Shown here: in pieces, positions 10,017 through 21,748 of the stretch
Layout: every line of letters begins with the position of its first letter
Position numbering within the stretch: the stretch's first letter is position 1
Source: Boesenbergia rotunda
Taxonomy: Eukaryota > Streptophyta > Magnoliopsida > Zingiberales > Zingiberaceae
Assembly (NCBI GenBank): GCA_024364735.1
Contig: JAGFNQ010000880.1
Coordinates: 890,417 to 954,416 of the forward strand
Length of the DNA stretch: 64,000 nt
Direction: 5' to 3'
Position numbers and translations under genes: made by a program
The notes under the pieces: generated by a model
What the model was told of the DNA's origin: nothing
Database searches by the model: none
Seen by the model: the letters and a program-made list of their open reading frames with translations, nothing else

Positions 10017-12363
10017 TGATAAATGCTATTTTGTTGATTATTTTAGTTGCTAAAATCCATGTTTGACCCATGTTTTACTTGCTTAATTGTGAATTTACCC
10101 TAGGTTCTAGGACTTGCTTTTATTTTGGACTTAATTGCAAATCTGTACACATTTAGATTATTTAGCCACTAAATTTTTGATCTATTTTTGTAGGCATGAA
10201 AGGATCATGGACCTAGGGCATACTGTGTCAAACTTGAGTCGGAAGTGGACCCGGATCGAGTTCTCAAGCTTCGGATTAATCTGGGCCGTTCGATTCAAAA
10301 GCGGCTAGATCGGAGCCATCTGGGACCATCTGAGGCAATCCGAGCTAGGGTTAGGGTTAATCAAGCACTCTGATCCAGATCTGAAGGTTTCATCCAATTC
10401 AGAGATCATTCGACCGTTGAATCGAACTCAGAGGGATCTAGAGCGTCCATTCAAAGATCAGGTTGATCCGAGCCATCCGTTGCAAATCTGGAGGATCTGA
10501 GCTACCACGAGGCAGATCCTGACCCTTGATCAACATCTGCAAAGTTTGGGTCAGATCGGATGAAGATCAGCCTTTGGATTGAGTTAAAGAAATCTGGGCC
10601 GCCCATTGCTAACTATTTAATCAAAAAATTAGCCAAAGCTCCTCCTCGTCGCGTCTTCGCCGCAACAGTTCATCATTTTCGCGTTTTCTTCATTTTTCTT
10701 GCAATTTTCCTTAGTTGAAGGCGTGACCACCTCAATCTCAACCTTTGATCAAGATTTGAATCATTGGAGGAAGCTTCTTTGGAGAATTCAGCTCGAATTT
10801 GTGACGGAACAGGGCTGTTTGAGGGTTTCGGCAGTTCTGCAATCCAGTCACTTGCATCTCTCCCGCGAGCCATTTCCGATCATCTGAGCCGTCTGTAGGG
10901 GTCCTCAGGTGAGCTCAGAGCATCCTCAAATCACCATCGCAATCCCATCCATTGAGATAGAGGAGATTGGATTGGAAATTCCAGCTGAGCGCAGTTTGAG
11001 GAGAGCTGATCGATTGAAGTTGTTTCCAGTGATTTGCGGAGCTGAAGGGGTTCTTGGCTTGCCCTTGCATGACGAACAAGGAGGTCTTGAGCTGGGGAAG
11101 GGATTGAGGAGTAGTTTCCTTAGTTAATTTCAGTGTTTTCGGTTGTAATTTCAAATTCTGCATGTTCTTTACTGTTTCTGAATTTCTGATTTGTTAAGCT
11201 CAGTTTTCTGATTTGTATCTGCAATTCATTAGTGTTTTAATTCAGCATTCTTACTAGCTAAGTTGTTGCTTAGTGAACATTCGTAATTAATCTCAGTTTT
11301 GCTTGCAGTTTGGTTCAGTGTTGCGTATCAATTTTCAGTTACAGCTTGCGTTTCAGTTTATAGCATTGTGTATCAGCTTTTCTTCCTTTATATCAGTTCG
11401 TGTCTTGAGCTCCTGAATTTTTAATCAAGCTAACGTTAGTTTATTCTTCTGAATTTACCTTTCAGTTTGTTTCATTTCCAAAACCTTGGTATCCATTTCT
11501 GCAAATTGGACTCAGCTGTATTGTTGCGTACCAATTTCTATTTCTGCAAAAAAATTTCAGTTTCAAATCTACAAATTTCGGTTATTAGCTTCTGTAGTTT
11601 TTGTCAAACGAACTTTAGATCTTTTATATTCTGTCTGAACAATAGATTGTGCCCTCGATTCCAACCAATTTTGTTATTCTACAGTGGTCCTTGTTTTCAT
11701 TGCTGAATTTCTGCATAAGATCCTTGCGTTCCTGCATTTTCCTCTCTGCATTTAGCTTGGCTGAATTGATTGGAATTTGGTCTGAAATTCTTCATTCACT
11801 TTTGCAAACTTCTTCCCTGAAAACTTTGATTTCCAAACTGCATTGCTCAGTTTCATTTCTAAATCGTTAACAGTACCCTTGGCACAAAAGTATCAGCTTT
11901 GGCACAAGGATTTTCTTCTGCGTGCCAAGCTGTTTTGGCACTTGTTTCGAAATAGATTTGCTTGAGTAGTAATTTCCTAAGTTGGACACAAGTTGTAGTG
12001 CAATATTTCATTTGGTATTAGTTTTATTTCCGAATTTTACAACTTGGCATTGGTTAGATTAAGTTGCTTATTGGTTGAGTTTATCAATTGCCATTACCTA
12101 GTTTTATTTGTCCAGCTAAGTCCTTGCTTTTCATTGCGTTTTCATTTCCAATTGCAATCCAAACCCAAGTTTTATTTGAAACCCAAAATTCACAAACGAC
12201 ACATAAACCAAGTTAGAATCAAACAATCTCAACTAGCCCTAGGAAAAATATGACCTGTGGCCCCTTTACTACGTTTTCATTCTTTGATTGCAAAAAGGGT
12301 TTCCAGCTTACACATATCTAAATTTTGAGACCCACATTCGTGACACCTAGTTAGCGGGCATCA
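10017..12363 (+). repeat. Element B 5' LTR
   Basis: Begins TGATAAATGC and ends GGGCATCA. The first ~1 kb is matched by 31281-32240 with scattered differences, including a 36-bp stretch present here (within 10747-10795) but missing in the 3' copy. The second half is pyrimidine-rich, with TTCTGCAATTT-like words and four TTGGCAC/GTGCCAA motifs (11878-11942). A weak TATA-like CTATTTAA lies at 10613-10620. Short open frames inside it (10699-10887, 11467-11706 and others) have no recognisable content. Confidence 0.85.
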
Positions 12364-12370
12364 AAATTTT

Positions 12371-12388
12371 TGGCGTCGTTGCCGGGGA
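12371..12388 (+). promoter_or_regulatory. Element B primer binding site (tRNA-Asp)
   Basis: TGGCGTCGTTGCCGGGGA differs by one base from the complement of the 3' end of plant tRNA-Asp, the primer used by Athila-group elements. It lies 7 bases after the 5' LTR. Confidence 0.85.
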
Positions 12389-12535
12389 AGCAACTAGTTG
12401 ATTTGTTTGATTTTTTCTTGTACACTTATTTCACATCTTTCTTGATTTATTTTTGTGCTTACTGCTATACTTGGTGATCTGATTTTATTTGTTTCATCTT
12501 TTTATCTACTTTTACTGTGATTTGTTTTTGGTTTT

Positions 12536-14179
12536 ATGACCAGGTCTACAGGTGATGATCTTGAAGAATTTGACCCTGAGATTGAGAGAACTTTCAGAGC
12601 AAGGAGGAGTCAAGGCATACTTTCAGAGACTAGTGATATTCCTCCTCTTCAGACTATTCTCACTCATTCAGGCAGTATCATGGTAGACCACTAGAAGACT
12701 ATGAAGGAACTCGCAGCACCAGATGCTATATTTCACTATTCTAGCATTGCTTATCCAGAGCTGGCTGGAGATTTTGAGCTTAGATCTGGACTCATCCATT
12801 TGCTGCCCAAGTTTCAAGGATTATCTGGAGAAGATCCAAATAGACACCTGCATGAGTGTCACGTAGTCTGCTCCACTATGAAGCCTCAGGGCATTTCAGA
12901 AGAAGATATTAAGCTGAGAGCTTTTCCCTTCACACTGACAGGAGCAGCCAAAGATTGGTTTTACTACTTACCCACTGGGCACGTGTCTAGTTGGATTTTT
13001 ATGAAGAAAGCATTTTTGGAAAAATATTTCCCAGCCTCCAGAACAACAATAATCAGAAAAAGCATTTGTGGTATTCAGCAAGTAGTGGGGGAGACACTTT
13101 ATGATTATTGGGAGCGATTCAACAAACTGTGTTCTAGTTGCCCCCAGCATCAGATCAGCGAGCAGCTTCTGATTCAGTATTTTTATGAGGGATTGTTGCA
13201 GATGGACAGAATTATGATAGATGCTGCAGCTGGAGGAGCCCTAGTGAACAAAACGCCAGATCAAGCTAGGGAGCTCATTTCTAATATAGCTGAGAACTCA
13301 CGACAATTTGGAAGCAGAGCATTGACCACCAGAGGAGTGGGTGAAGTTCAGGTAGTTCCTACTGATCAGAAGGAGGTTAAGAATGCATTGATAGAGCTCA
13401 CATCAGCGGTTAAGCAAATTGAACTAAATATTGCAAGGCAAAATTCAACTCCTTCAGTACCTCCACAATCAAGCCAAGTGATGAGTGTATGTGGCATTTG
13501 CGCTAGCCAAGAACACAATTCAGATTCATGTCCCAACCTCCAACAAGATGAGTCACTAGCGGCATTGGTTAGGGGACAATTTCAAGCAAGAAACAACCCT
13601 TTCTCCTCTACTTATAACTCCAGTTGGAGGGATCATCCAAATCTGAGGTACGTGAATTCTTTTACCATCAGAACCCGCGGCAACCACAATTCTAGCCACC
13701 ACAGCAATCTTTCCAGCAGCCACATCAACCTCAGTCCCAAAATCTGCAAATTCAACCTCAAAATCAGCATTTCCAGCCAATATTTCAGAATTTCCAGCAA
13801 CCGTTTCAAGGGAATCAACAAGGTTTCCAGGGGAATTTGTATTATCCACAGCAATATCAATCTTTACAGCAGCAATTCCAACAACCACAGCAAAATTTCC
13901 AGCCGTGGAATCAAAGTTTTCAGCCACAAAATCAAGGAATTCAGCCCAATCAATTTCCATCTCCACCACAACCACTTTCACTTCAAAATCAGAATTTTCA
14001 AGGCTATAATTCTCAGCAAATTCAACCAACATTCCAGCCTATTTATCAACCCATTCAACAACAATTTCAACCCTCCAATCAGCCCCAACAGCCACAAGTC
14101 CAACAATCACAGCAGGGTAACATCTTGGGAGCTTTACAAAACCTTGAAAGGCAAATGGGACATTTGGCTAGTGAGATAA
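12536..14179 (+). pseudogene. gag: Element B gag (Athila-type), broken
   Basis: Gag packages genomic RNA in cytoplasmic particles. The frame starts at ATG 12536 (MTRS..., with EEFDPEIERTFRARR), meets a TAG at 12692-12694 and resumes at 12701. Residues 12701 to about 13550 give the retrotransposon Gag core: RSGLIHLLPKFQGL, a GAAKDWFYYLP stretch and a YFYEGL stretch, ending in a CX2CX4HX4C-like knuckle (CGICASQEHNSDSC, about 13489-13530). Near 13655 the reading frame slips. The Gln-rich linker continues in the frame that includes 13837 onward and carries a further TAG near 13692, while the old frame runs on as nonsense to 14179. Premature stop and shift: inactive. Confidence 0.85.
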
Positions 14180-15825
14180 ATCAAATTAAAGCTCAAGGAT
14201 CAAGCCAACTACCTTCCCAAGCTATTCCAAATCCAAAGGAAAATGTTAGCGCTATTACTTTGAGAAGTGGGAAGGTTACATCATCTCAAAATGGTCCAAG
14301 AGTTGAAATATCTGAAAACAGGGCAGCACCTCCATTTCCAGCTCAAATCAGCCCTGAAACGACTTCAAAATCTGTTGGTTCCACCCCTAGTCCGTGCCCA
14401 ACTCCTTCCTCAAGTAATCCTAAAATTTTGGTGGAAAACGGAGGAGAAATCAGTGCCGAGACAGATTTTACAGCAACTCCTTCGCATGGGACAGCAACCC
14501 AGAAATCAGCCCCTCCACTTCCGGCCAAAGAAGATGAATTGAGGGTTCCCTTACCCTTTCTACAGCGGAAAACACAAGCCAAAAGACAAGTGGAGGAGGA
14601 GAAAGCCAAGGAATACAATGAGCTAGTGGAACTTTTCAGTAAAGTAGAAATCAATGTACCTTTGTTGACCATGATTAAACAGATCCCTAAGTATGCCAAG
14701 TTTTTGAAAGATCTTTGTGTTCACAAAAAGAAACTTAAGGGAAATGAGTTGGTCAGTTTTAGGAAAAATATTTCAGCACTTATACATGCCATACCTCAGA
14801 AGTGTGAAGACCTTGGAGTATTTACTGTTTCTTGTGAGATAGGAAGCACCACATTCCATGATATCATGCTTGATTTAGGTGCTTCCATTAATGTGATGCC
14901 CAGGTCAATCTTCCAGATGCTTGGCATAGGCCATTTACAGCCCACTGGTGTGGTGATACAGCTAGCAGACAGGAGCCAGACCCACCCAGCTAGTATGATT
15001 GAAGATGTTTTGGTGAAGGTAAAGGAGCTAATATTTCCTGCAAATTTTTACATCTTAGATATGGAGGGAGATTATCTTGCACACCGTTCTCCACTTATTT
15101 TAGGAAGACCATTTCTGAAGACTGCTAGAACCAAGATAGATGTATATGCTGGTACACTTTCCATGGAGATTGGAAACACGGTTGTTCAGTTTAGCCTTTT
15201 CGATGCTATGAAGCATCCGAGAGAGGATCACTCCATTATGAGCATGTATATTCTTGAGGAGTTGGAGGATACAGAGTTAGAGGCTGAGGGATTTTTGTCT
15301 AATTTTTCGGGAGGAGATATTTATTCAGAGGAGGCTGAGAGAATATGTACTGCTGAGACTGAGGATTTTTCAGAAGATATTTTAGATGCATTTTCAGTTG
15401 GAGAGGATTTTCTAGGTGTAGGGGATTGCACAGAGCCCCAAGGATCACCTATTTCTCTTGAGATTCATAGTGTAGGGGATTGCACAGAGCCCCAAGGATC
15501 ACCTATTTCTACTGAGGAAGACCAGAGTGAACTGAAGCCACTACCAGGCTATTTGAAGTATGCATACCTAGGAGAGGAGCAAACTTTTCCCATGATCATT
15601 GCACAACATTTGGAGTCAGAGCAAGAAGAAAAATTATTGCAAGTCCTGAGGCACTACAAGAAGGCGATTGGGTGGACTCTATCAGATATACCAGGTATTA
15701 GCCCAGCTATCTGTATGCACAGGATATTTTTGGAAGAAAATGTCAAACCCGTGAGGCAGCCACAAAGGAGACTCAATCCACTTATTTTGGATGTTGTGAA
15801 GAAAGATGTGACTCGACTTCTATAG
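13837..15825 (+). pseudogene. pol: Element B Gln-rich linker, protease and start of reverse transcriptase
   Basis: The N-terminal ~100 residues are a Gln/Pro/Phe-rich linker, then a low-complexity region. The aspartic protease has the catalytic motif as DLGASINVMP (about residues 346-355, near 14874) and a flap-side ILGRPFL (about 15100-15120), both typical of Athila. It cleaves the polyprotein. An 18-residue stretch (VGDCTEPQGS...) is duplicated in tandem at 15417-15470 and 15471-15524. The frame ends at TAG 15823-15825, in the linker just before the RT fingers, where related elements read through. Confidence 0.85.
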
Positions 15826-17052
15826 GCAGGTATCATTTACCCTATTTCTGACAGTCAGTGGGTTAGTCCTATTCACGTGGTGCCCAAGAATTCTGCAGTG
15901 ACCGTGGTGGCAGATGAAAGCAATGAACTAGTGCCCACCAGAGTTAAGAATTCCTGGAGAGTTTGCATTGATTACAGGAAGCTCAACAAGGTCACAAGGA
16001 AAGATCACTTCCCTTTACCCTTTATTGATCAGATGCTTGAGAGACTGGCAGGGAAGTCGCATTATTGTTTCTTGGATGGATTTTCAGGCTACTTTCAGAT
16101 TTGCATAGATCCAGAGGACCAGGAGAAGACTACCTTCACTTGCCCCTTTGGCACTTTTGCCTATAGATGTATGCCCTTCGGACTCTGCAACGCACCCAGT
16201 ACATTTCAGAGATGCATGGTAAGTATATTTGGTGAGTTGCTAGAGGACTGTATGTAGATATTCATGGATGATTTTTCAGTTTATGGCACGTCTTTTGATT
16301 CATGCTTAGGAAATTTGTCTAGGGTTTTACATAATTGCATTGAAACTAACCTTGTTCTTAATTTTGAGAAATGCCACTTCATGGTAGAGCATGGGATTGT
16401 ACTTGGACATATAGTCTCTCGGAAAGGTATAGAGGTAGATCCTGCAAAAATCAGTGTTATTTCTTCTTTATCTTACCCCGTATGCGTACGGAATGTTCGT
16501 GCTTTTCTTGGACATGCAGGTTTCTACCGCAGATTTATTAGAGACTTCAGCTTGATTGCTCGACCCTTGACACGACTTTTGCAGAAAGATGTTGAGTTTC
16601 ATTTTGATGATAAATGCAAAGAAGCTTATCACAGACTCAGGGAGGCTCTTACCTCAACTCCTATCATTACATCACCTGATTGGACTTTACCATTTGAATT
16701 AATGTGTGATGCCTCTAATTTTGCAGTGGGAGCTGTTCTAGCACAGAGGGTTGATGGAGCACCACATGTCATTTGCTATGCCTCCAAAACCCTAGATGCC
16801 GCCCAAGCAAACTACACCACTACTGAAAAGGAGCTTCTTGCCATTGTTTTTGCTTTGGATAGATTCAGATATTATTTATTGTGCTCACATGTTATTATTT
16901 TTTCTGATCATGCAGCTCTCAAATACTTGTTGAAAAAGCCTGATGCAAAACCTAGATTGATCAGATGGATGCTCCTACTCCAAGAATTCGACCTGGAGAT
17001 CAGAGACAAGTGGAAAAGAGAACCTAGTTGCAAATCATTTGAGCTGACTTGA
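15826..17052 (+). pseudogene. pol: Element B reverse transcriptase and RNase H
   Basis: Same frame as the upstream protease. RT blocks are WRVCIDYRKLNKVT (about 15958), YRCMPFGLCNAPSTFQR (about 16162) and the active site FMDDFS (16261-). The last is immediately preceded by a TAG at 16255-16257, which splits the palm domain. RNase H follows, with the first catalytic Asp in LMCDASNFAVGAVL (about 16702) and the KELLAIVFAL and FSDHAAL blocks. A shift near 17015-17030 in the connection to integrase ends the frame at 17052. The enzyme would copy element RNA into DNA; this copy is inactive. Confidence 0.9.
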
Positions 17053-18424
17053 AGGAGATGGATCTCCTACCACCATTGACGATGATTTCAGAGATTAGCA
17101 CTTGATTGTAGTGCATGGTGAGACACCGTGGTATGCAGACCTAGTTAATTTGCTAGTTGCACATGTTTTTCCCACTCACTTTTCTAAGGCTCAAAAAGAT
17201 AAACTCAAAAGTGATGCAAAGTTTTATGTGTGGGATGATCCTTATTTATGGAAGTTTTGTAATGACCAAATAATTAGGAGATGCATACCCGATCATAAGT
17301 TTTCTTCTGTACTTACATTTTGCCATTCATCAGCTTGTGGGGGGCATTTTGGACCCCAGAGAACTGCCAGGAAAGTACTAGAATCTGGATTGTATTGGCC
17401 CACCCTTTTTCATGATTCATATGTCTTTTATAAAAATTGTGATAGATGTCAGCGAGCTGGGAACATAGGAGCGAGACATGAGATGCCCCAAAACACTATG
17501 CTTTACTGTGAGATTTTTGATGTTTGGGGGATAGATTTTATGGGACCTTTTCCTGCATCTTATGGTTATCTGTATATTTTACTTGCTGTGAATTATGTTT
17601 CAAAATGGGTGGAGGCCATTCTCTCCAAGACTGATGATTCTTCTGTTGTTTGTAGTTTTGTTAGGTCACACATTTTCTGCAGGTTTGGAATTCCAAGAGC
17701 AATAATTAGTGACCAAGGATCTCATTTCTGCAACAAACACATGAAGGCACTGCTGAGTAAATACGGGGTTGTACATAAAGTTTCTACATCCTACCATCCC
17801 CAAACAAATGGCCAGGCTGAGATTTCAAACAGAGAGATCAAATCCATTTTAGAGAAGACAGTTGGGCTCACTAGAAAAGATTGGAGCAAGAGGCTAGATG
17901 ATGCACTCTGGGCCTACAGAACAGTATATAAGACACCGATTGACATGTTACCCTATCGCTTGGTATATGGCAAGGCTTGTCATCTCCCTGTGGAAATAGA
18001 GCACAAAGCATATTGGGTAGTGAAAGCTTGTAATTTCGATGCTACCAAGGTGGGAGAAGAGAGAAAATTGCAACTCCAAGAACTTGAAGAAATTCGGCTA
18101 GAAGCATTTGAAAATTCAAGGATTTACAAGGAGAAGACCAAGAACTTCCATGACAAGCACATTGTGAAGAAAGATTTCCAAATTGGTGACAAGGTATTAT
18201 TATACAAATCAAGGCTCAAATTGATAAAAGGTAAATTAAGGTTAAGGTGGGATGGCCCATTTATTGTAACTAATATTTTTCCCTATGGTGTTGTGGAAAT
18301 TCAAGATGTATCTAATGGTTTTATTTGGAAAGTCAATGGCCACCGGCTCAAAAGGTACTTTAAAGAACTAAAGGAGCTAGAGATGGATGGTTTGGACATG
18401 AACGTAGCTATCTACCCAACTTAA
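17053..18424 (+). pseudogene. pol: Element B integrase
   Basis: An uninterrupted frame runs from 17102 to 18424 after a stop at 17099-17103 in the linker. Visible are an HHCC zinc-binding region (HSSACGGHFG...CDRCQRAG, about 17326-17460), the DDE catalytic core with Asp in VWGIDFMGPFP (about 17525), Asp in IISDQGSHFC (about 17705) and Glu in QAEISNREIKSILEK (about 17815-17850), and a C-terminal GDKVLLY DNA-binding domain. It has no chromodomain, as expected for Athila. Integrase joins the cDNA to host DNA in the nucleus. The domain itself looks intact. Confidence 0.9.
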
Positions 18425-19201
18425 GGGGAGTTCACTTTCTCTACACTTACATTTCATTGTACATATCATTTTCATGGTTCTAGGAATAAATTTTTCTCTT
18501 TTTGAAGTGAATAGTTGATAATAAATTCTTAGGCAACATAGCATGAATAAATAGACTTTGTAAATACCATGTTATTTCTTTTAGCACTTTTGCTCTTAGT
18601 GAATAAATGTATCCCACTAGGTTATCTCCCTAGCATGTTAGAATCTCTTGAAAATAAATTAAATTTGGTTGTTAAAACATAGGGTTTGAGCTCATGGATG
18701 AATTCTTGGATGCTTGAGTACTACTTTGCTTTAGATTCTTAATTGAGGACTTGAGATGAATTATTTTTGCCTAGTGAGAATTAGCCTTATTTTTGTGACA
18801 CACATATGTAATTGTACTCTAGAACTTGCTTAGGTTCTTTCAAAACCATATTTCAATGATTGGATCACATCTATAGAGGCTAATCAATTTGTTTCCCTTT
18901 TCCATATTATTCTTAGCAATATCAAACTTGATAAATACTCTTTTCAATTTTCCTTTTTATTTTCCTACTCTTAACCACACTTTTCTATGGACTTGTTTGT
19001 TTTGATTGTTTCTTAATGCTACTTTGCCCGAGACGGACAAAGGATTAAGTGTGGGGGAGTGATTAGTGTTTTAGAAAAGTTTTGTATCAAGGAGGCATTT
19101 TGATTCAAAAAGAAAAAAAATTTCTACAATGGAAGGATGGAAACAATTATATATTGAGTTGAGTTTGGTGTCAAGAATGAGCAAGAAAGATGGAAGCAAG
19201 T
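18425..19201 (+). other. Element B 3' non-coding region, first part
   Basis: AT-rich, no coding frame. It contains an internal copy of the element's polypurine tract at about 19043-19060 (AAGTGTGGGGGAGTG), matching the terminal one at 31268-31280. It is interrupted by chromovirus T1 after 19201. Confidence 0.65.
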
Positions 19202-19378
19202 TGTAACGCCCCGAAATTTCCATATTGAAGTTCTTAAAGTCCTTATAACTATTTAAAAATGTTTTGGAAATATTCTAGATATTTTTAGGAATTTTTAGAA
19301 TATTTTTATGGAATTTTCCGAGTCCGTTTAGTATTTTTATTAAAAGAAATAGAGTTTTCGGCAAAAAGTTGCCTGGAC

Positions 19379-19453
19379 GAGTTTTGAACCCGAGACCTCC
19401 CATAGGACCAACGACTTAAGTTGGTCGGGTTAACCAGGAGCCCCAGCAGGGGT
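19379..19453 (-). ncRNA. Antisense tRNA-like segment in T1 LTR
   Basis: On the minus strand this reads like a decayed tRNA: a D-arm/A-box-like GGCTCCTGGTTAACCCG, a 7-bp anticodon-type stem GACCAAC/GTTGGTC with a 7-base loop TTAAGTC (19406-19426), and a T-arm with B-box-like GGGTTCAAAAC (about 19381-19392). It lies about 60 bases upstream of the LTR TATA box. The same segment is at 26595-26670 in the 3' LTR, and diverged counterparts occur in LTRs i and T2. Probably not a working tRNA. Confidence 0.5.
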
Positions 19454-19514
19454 GTGCTGAAAGAAAATAGAGAGATATTAAGTTAAGTTATAAGTTGGAC
19501 TTAAATACCCTAAG

Positions 19515-19522
19515 TATAAATA
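19515..19522 (+). promoter_or_regulatory. T1 LTR TATA box
   Basis: TATAAATA followed by a pyrimidine-rich leader. The equivalent box in the 3' LTR is at 26732-26739. Confidence 0.6.
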
Positions 19523-21466
19523 GATAATTAAAGGGAGAAATTTTATTTTCTCTCAACTAAACCCTCTTCCTCGCCCAAGCCGCACGCACGCCGCCCCTCT
19601 TCCCCTCTCTTGTGCGCACGCCGACACCAAGACCTCCTCTCCTCTTCTAAGGGGGCGCCGGCCAAGGAAGAATCAAGGAGTGCGGAGCGTTTCGTTCGTC
19701 TCGACGAGAGGAACGCGTAGGCGCGAACGGTTCATCGAGATCTCAAGTTTCTCCTGAGCCCTAGACGTCAATTTTGGTTGTAAGTCCAAAGAAATCAAAG
19801 TAAGTACTGCTCACCTGCAGTAAGAGGCGGTTTTCCGCAAGTTTTTCCCTTTAGAAAGTTAAAAATGCAATTTTCCTTTAGTTTATGATTTTGCATGTAA
19901 CCCTAGTTTAATCCATGCTTGTATAAGTTTAATTAAGTACCCTATATGAGGTTAGGGTCTAAGAAGAGTTATGAGAAAAGAAAAGAGAAGATGAAGATAA
20001 GAAAAGAAAAGGCCAAGGTCTTAAGAAATCCCCAAAAGTCAAGACTTAGGGATTTGGGCACACAAGGTGCTCATTAAAATGCCAAGGCATTCAAGATAAG
20101 AAAAAGTAAGTATTTTATTTTCTAAGGCCAGTACCCGGCGTCCAAGGGCGTCGTTAAAGAAATCCAGGTGTCCAATTCCAAGGTCTTGGCCCTGGTAGAC
20201 CAAGGTCTGCTCTATTAGGATTGGTGGCTCGCTACCCCAACCTTTTAGGGAACGCGCATAAGATGGTACTTACGTCTTAAGTGGATCCAAGTGAGTTATT
20301 ATTTTCAAGTATATGCTTTAGCAAAGTTTTTCTAAAAGTTTAAGGAAGTTTTCTAAAAGTTAAAGAAAGACTTAAAGTTAAAGAATTGCTAAAGTTTCAA
20401 GTTAAGCCAAGAAAAAGTGAGTTAAGACTTATTAATGCTTGAGTATGCATGTTTTGAGTTATACATGTTTTAGTGTTTCTTTTAAGCATAAAAGTATCTC
20501 ATGTGATTTCACATTGTTTAAAAAGCATGCTTGCACATTTCGAGATTTTGTGAGCTAGATAGTACTTGCTAAGCTTTATGCTTATTAGTTGCATTTCCTC
20601 TTGCTGCAGGGGAAGGTAAAGGCAAGCAATTCTGAAGGAAGGCGACGAGGCGGTGCTGAGTGACGTGTGTGTGGTGGCTGACCTTGGAGAGGTCCTTGGG
20701 ACAAGATGAATAAAAGACTTAAAGTGCATTTGTTACAGATTCTTAGCTTAAGTTAGATCACATAGAATTTATCCAAGTATTTGCGTTTTAGATATTTTGC
20801 ATGTCTTAAAACCACGAGTAAAGATTCCATGTCATTCTATTTAGTATCAATATCCTTATGATTGCATTGGATGAGTATGAGCGTGAGTAGTTTTGAATAT
20901 CGATACTTTGATGGAGCTATTTGATGCATGTGCCAAGATGTTGTTAGTCCCCTTTTGAATTAAGTTTTTATTGCTTTAAATATGCTTAGAAAAGTTGCAT
21001 TCATATTCCATAATGCTTTAGTAATGTTATAGAACCTTGTGTGATGAGTTTAGATGGTTAGAATTGCTTTTGTGGATGGATGGAGACGAGTTTCAGGTCT
21101 GAAATGCAGGTTTTCAGGCGTGCCAGTCGACTGGTACAGGACCAGTCACCTGCCCTATCGAACAGTATCTTCTGTTCGATGCACCAGGCGACTGCCAAAA
21201 GGCCAGTCGCCTGGTACCAGGCGACTGCTATATAGCAGTCGACTGGTACCATTGAAAAGAAATGGTATAGAGCAGCTGATTAGTACTCTAGTGTTACAAC
21301 TAAGAGGTCTAGGGGTCAAATCCTGGCAAAGCGAATAAGATTAAAGTTGTTTTGTTTTTTTTTGAAAAAAAAAAAAAAAAGTTCCGCATTTGTTTGTCGT
21401 GCATTAGAGTCAAGAAGTAGACAATGTAACGGTCCGTCTAAGGTAGAGAAGGCGGGTCGCTACAGT

Positions 21467-21478
21467 TGGTATCAGAGC
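21467..21478 (+). promoter_or_regulatory. T1 primer binding site (tRNA-Met)
   Basis: TGGTATCAGAGC, complementary to the 3' end of initiator tRNA-Met, two bases after the 5' LTR. Confidence 0.9.
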
Positions 21479-21748
21479 AGTTCCCAGTCTCCAGCATCAC
21501 ACACACATCAGCATCAACCTTGCCGTCTTCAAGTAAGAATGTTTTTCTTTTGCTCCTTTATTTAATTGCTGTATAGAGAAATGCTTAAGTACTTACTCAT
21601 ATGTGCATAGAACAAGGAAGCATGTTTAATACCTTAGTATCATGGAATCATGTTTAATCCCTAGAATGGATATCAGGTTACTAAGTAAGAAGACAAGTTT
21701 ATACCTAGAGATATAGTAGTGATTTCTTGTTCCCTTATGCATTATTAG

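Larger units (their letters stand above)
19202..21464 (+). repeat. T1 5' LTR
   Basis: Starts TGTAACGCC and ends GTCGCTACA. It contains the antisense tRNA-like segment (19379-19453), a TATA box (TATAAATA, 19515-19522), a CT-rich leader with CCGCCCCTCTTCCCC, and a palindromic GTCGAC/GGCGAC module near its 3' end (21118-21250). Open frames at 20499-20729 and 21054-21338 are repeated in the other LTR and have no protein signature. Confidence 0.95.

Noticed and set aside
12044..12253. Small plus-strand frame in the element B LTR
   Set aside because: Low-complexity LTR sequence, no match in the truncated 3' LTR to test, no domain.
19379..19453. A functional tRNA-Leu(AAG) gene on the minus strand
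   Set aside because: No proper acceptor stem, weak A box and imperfect T stem; treated as tRNA-like only.
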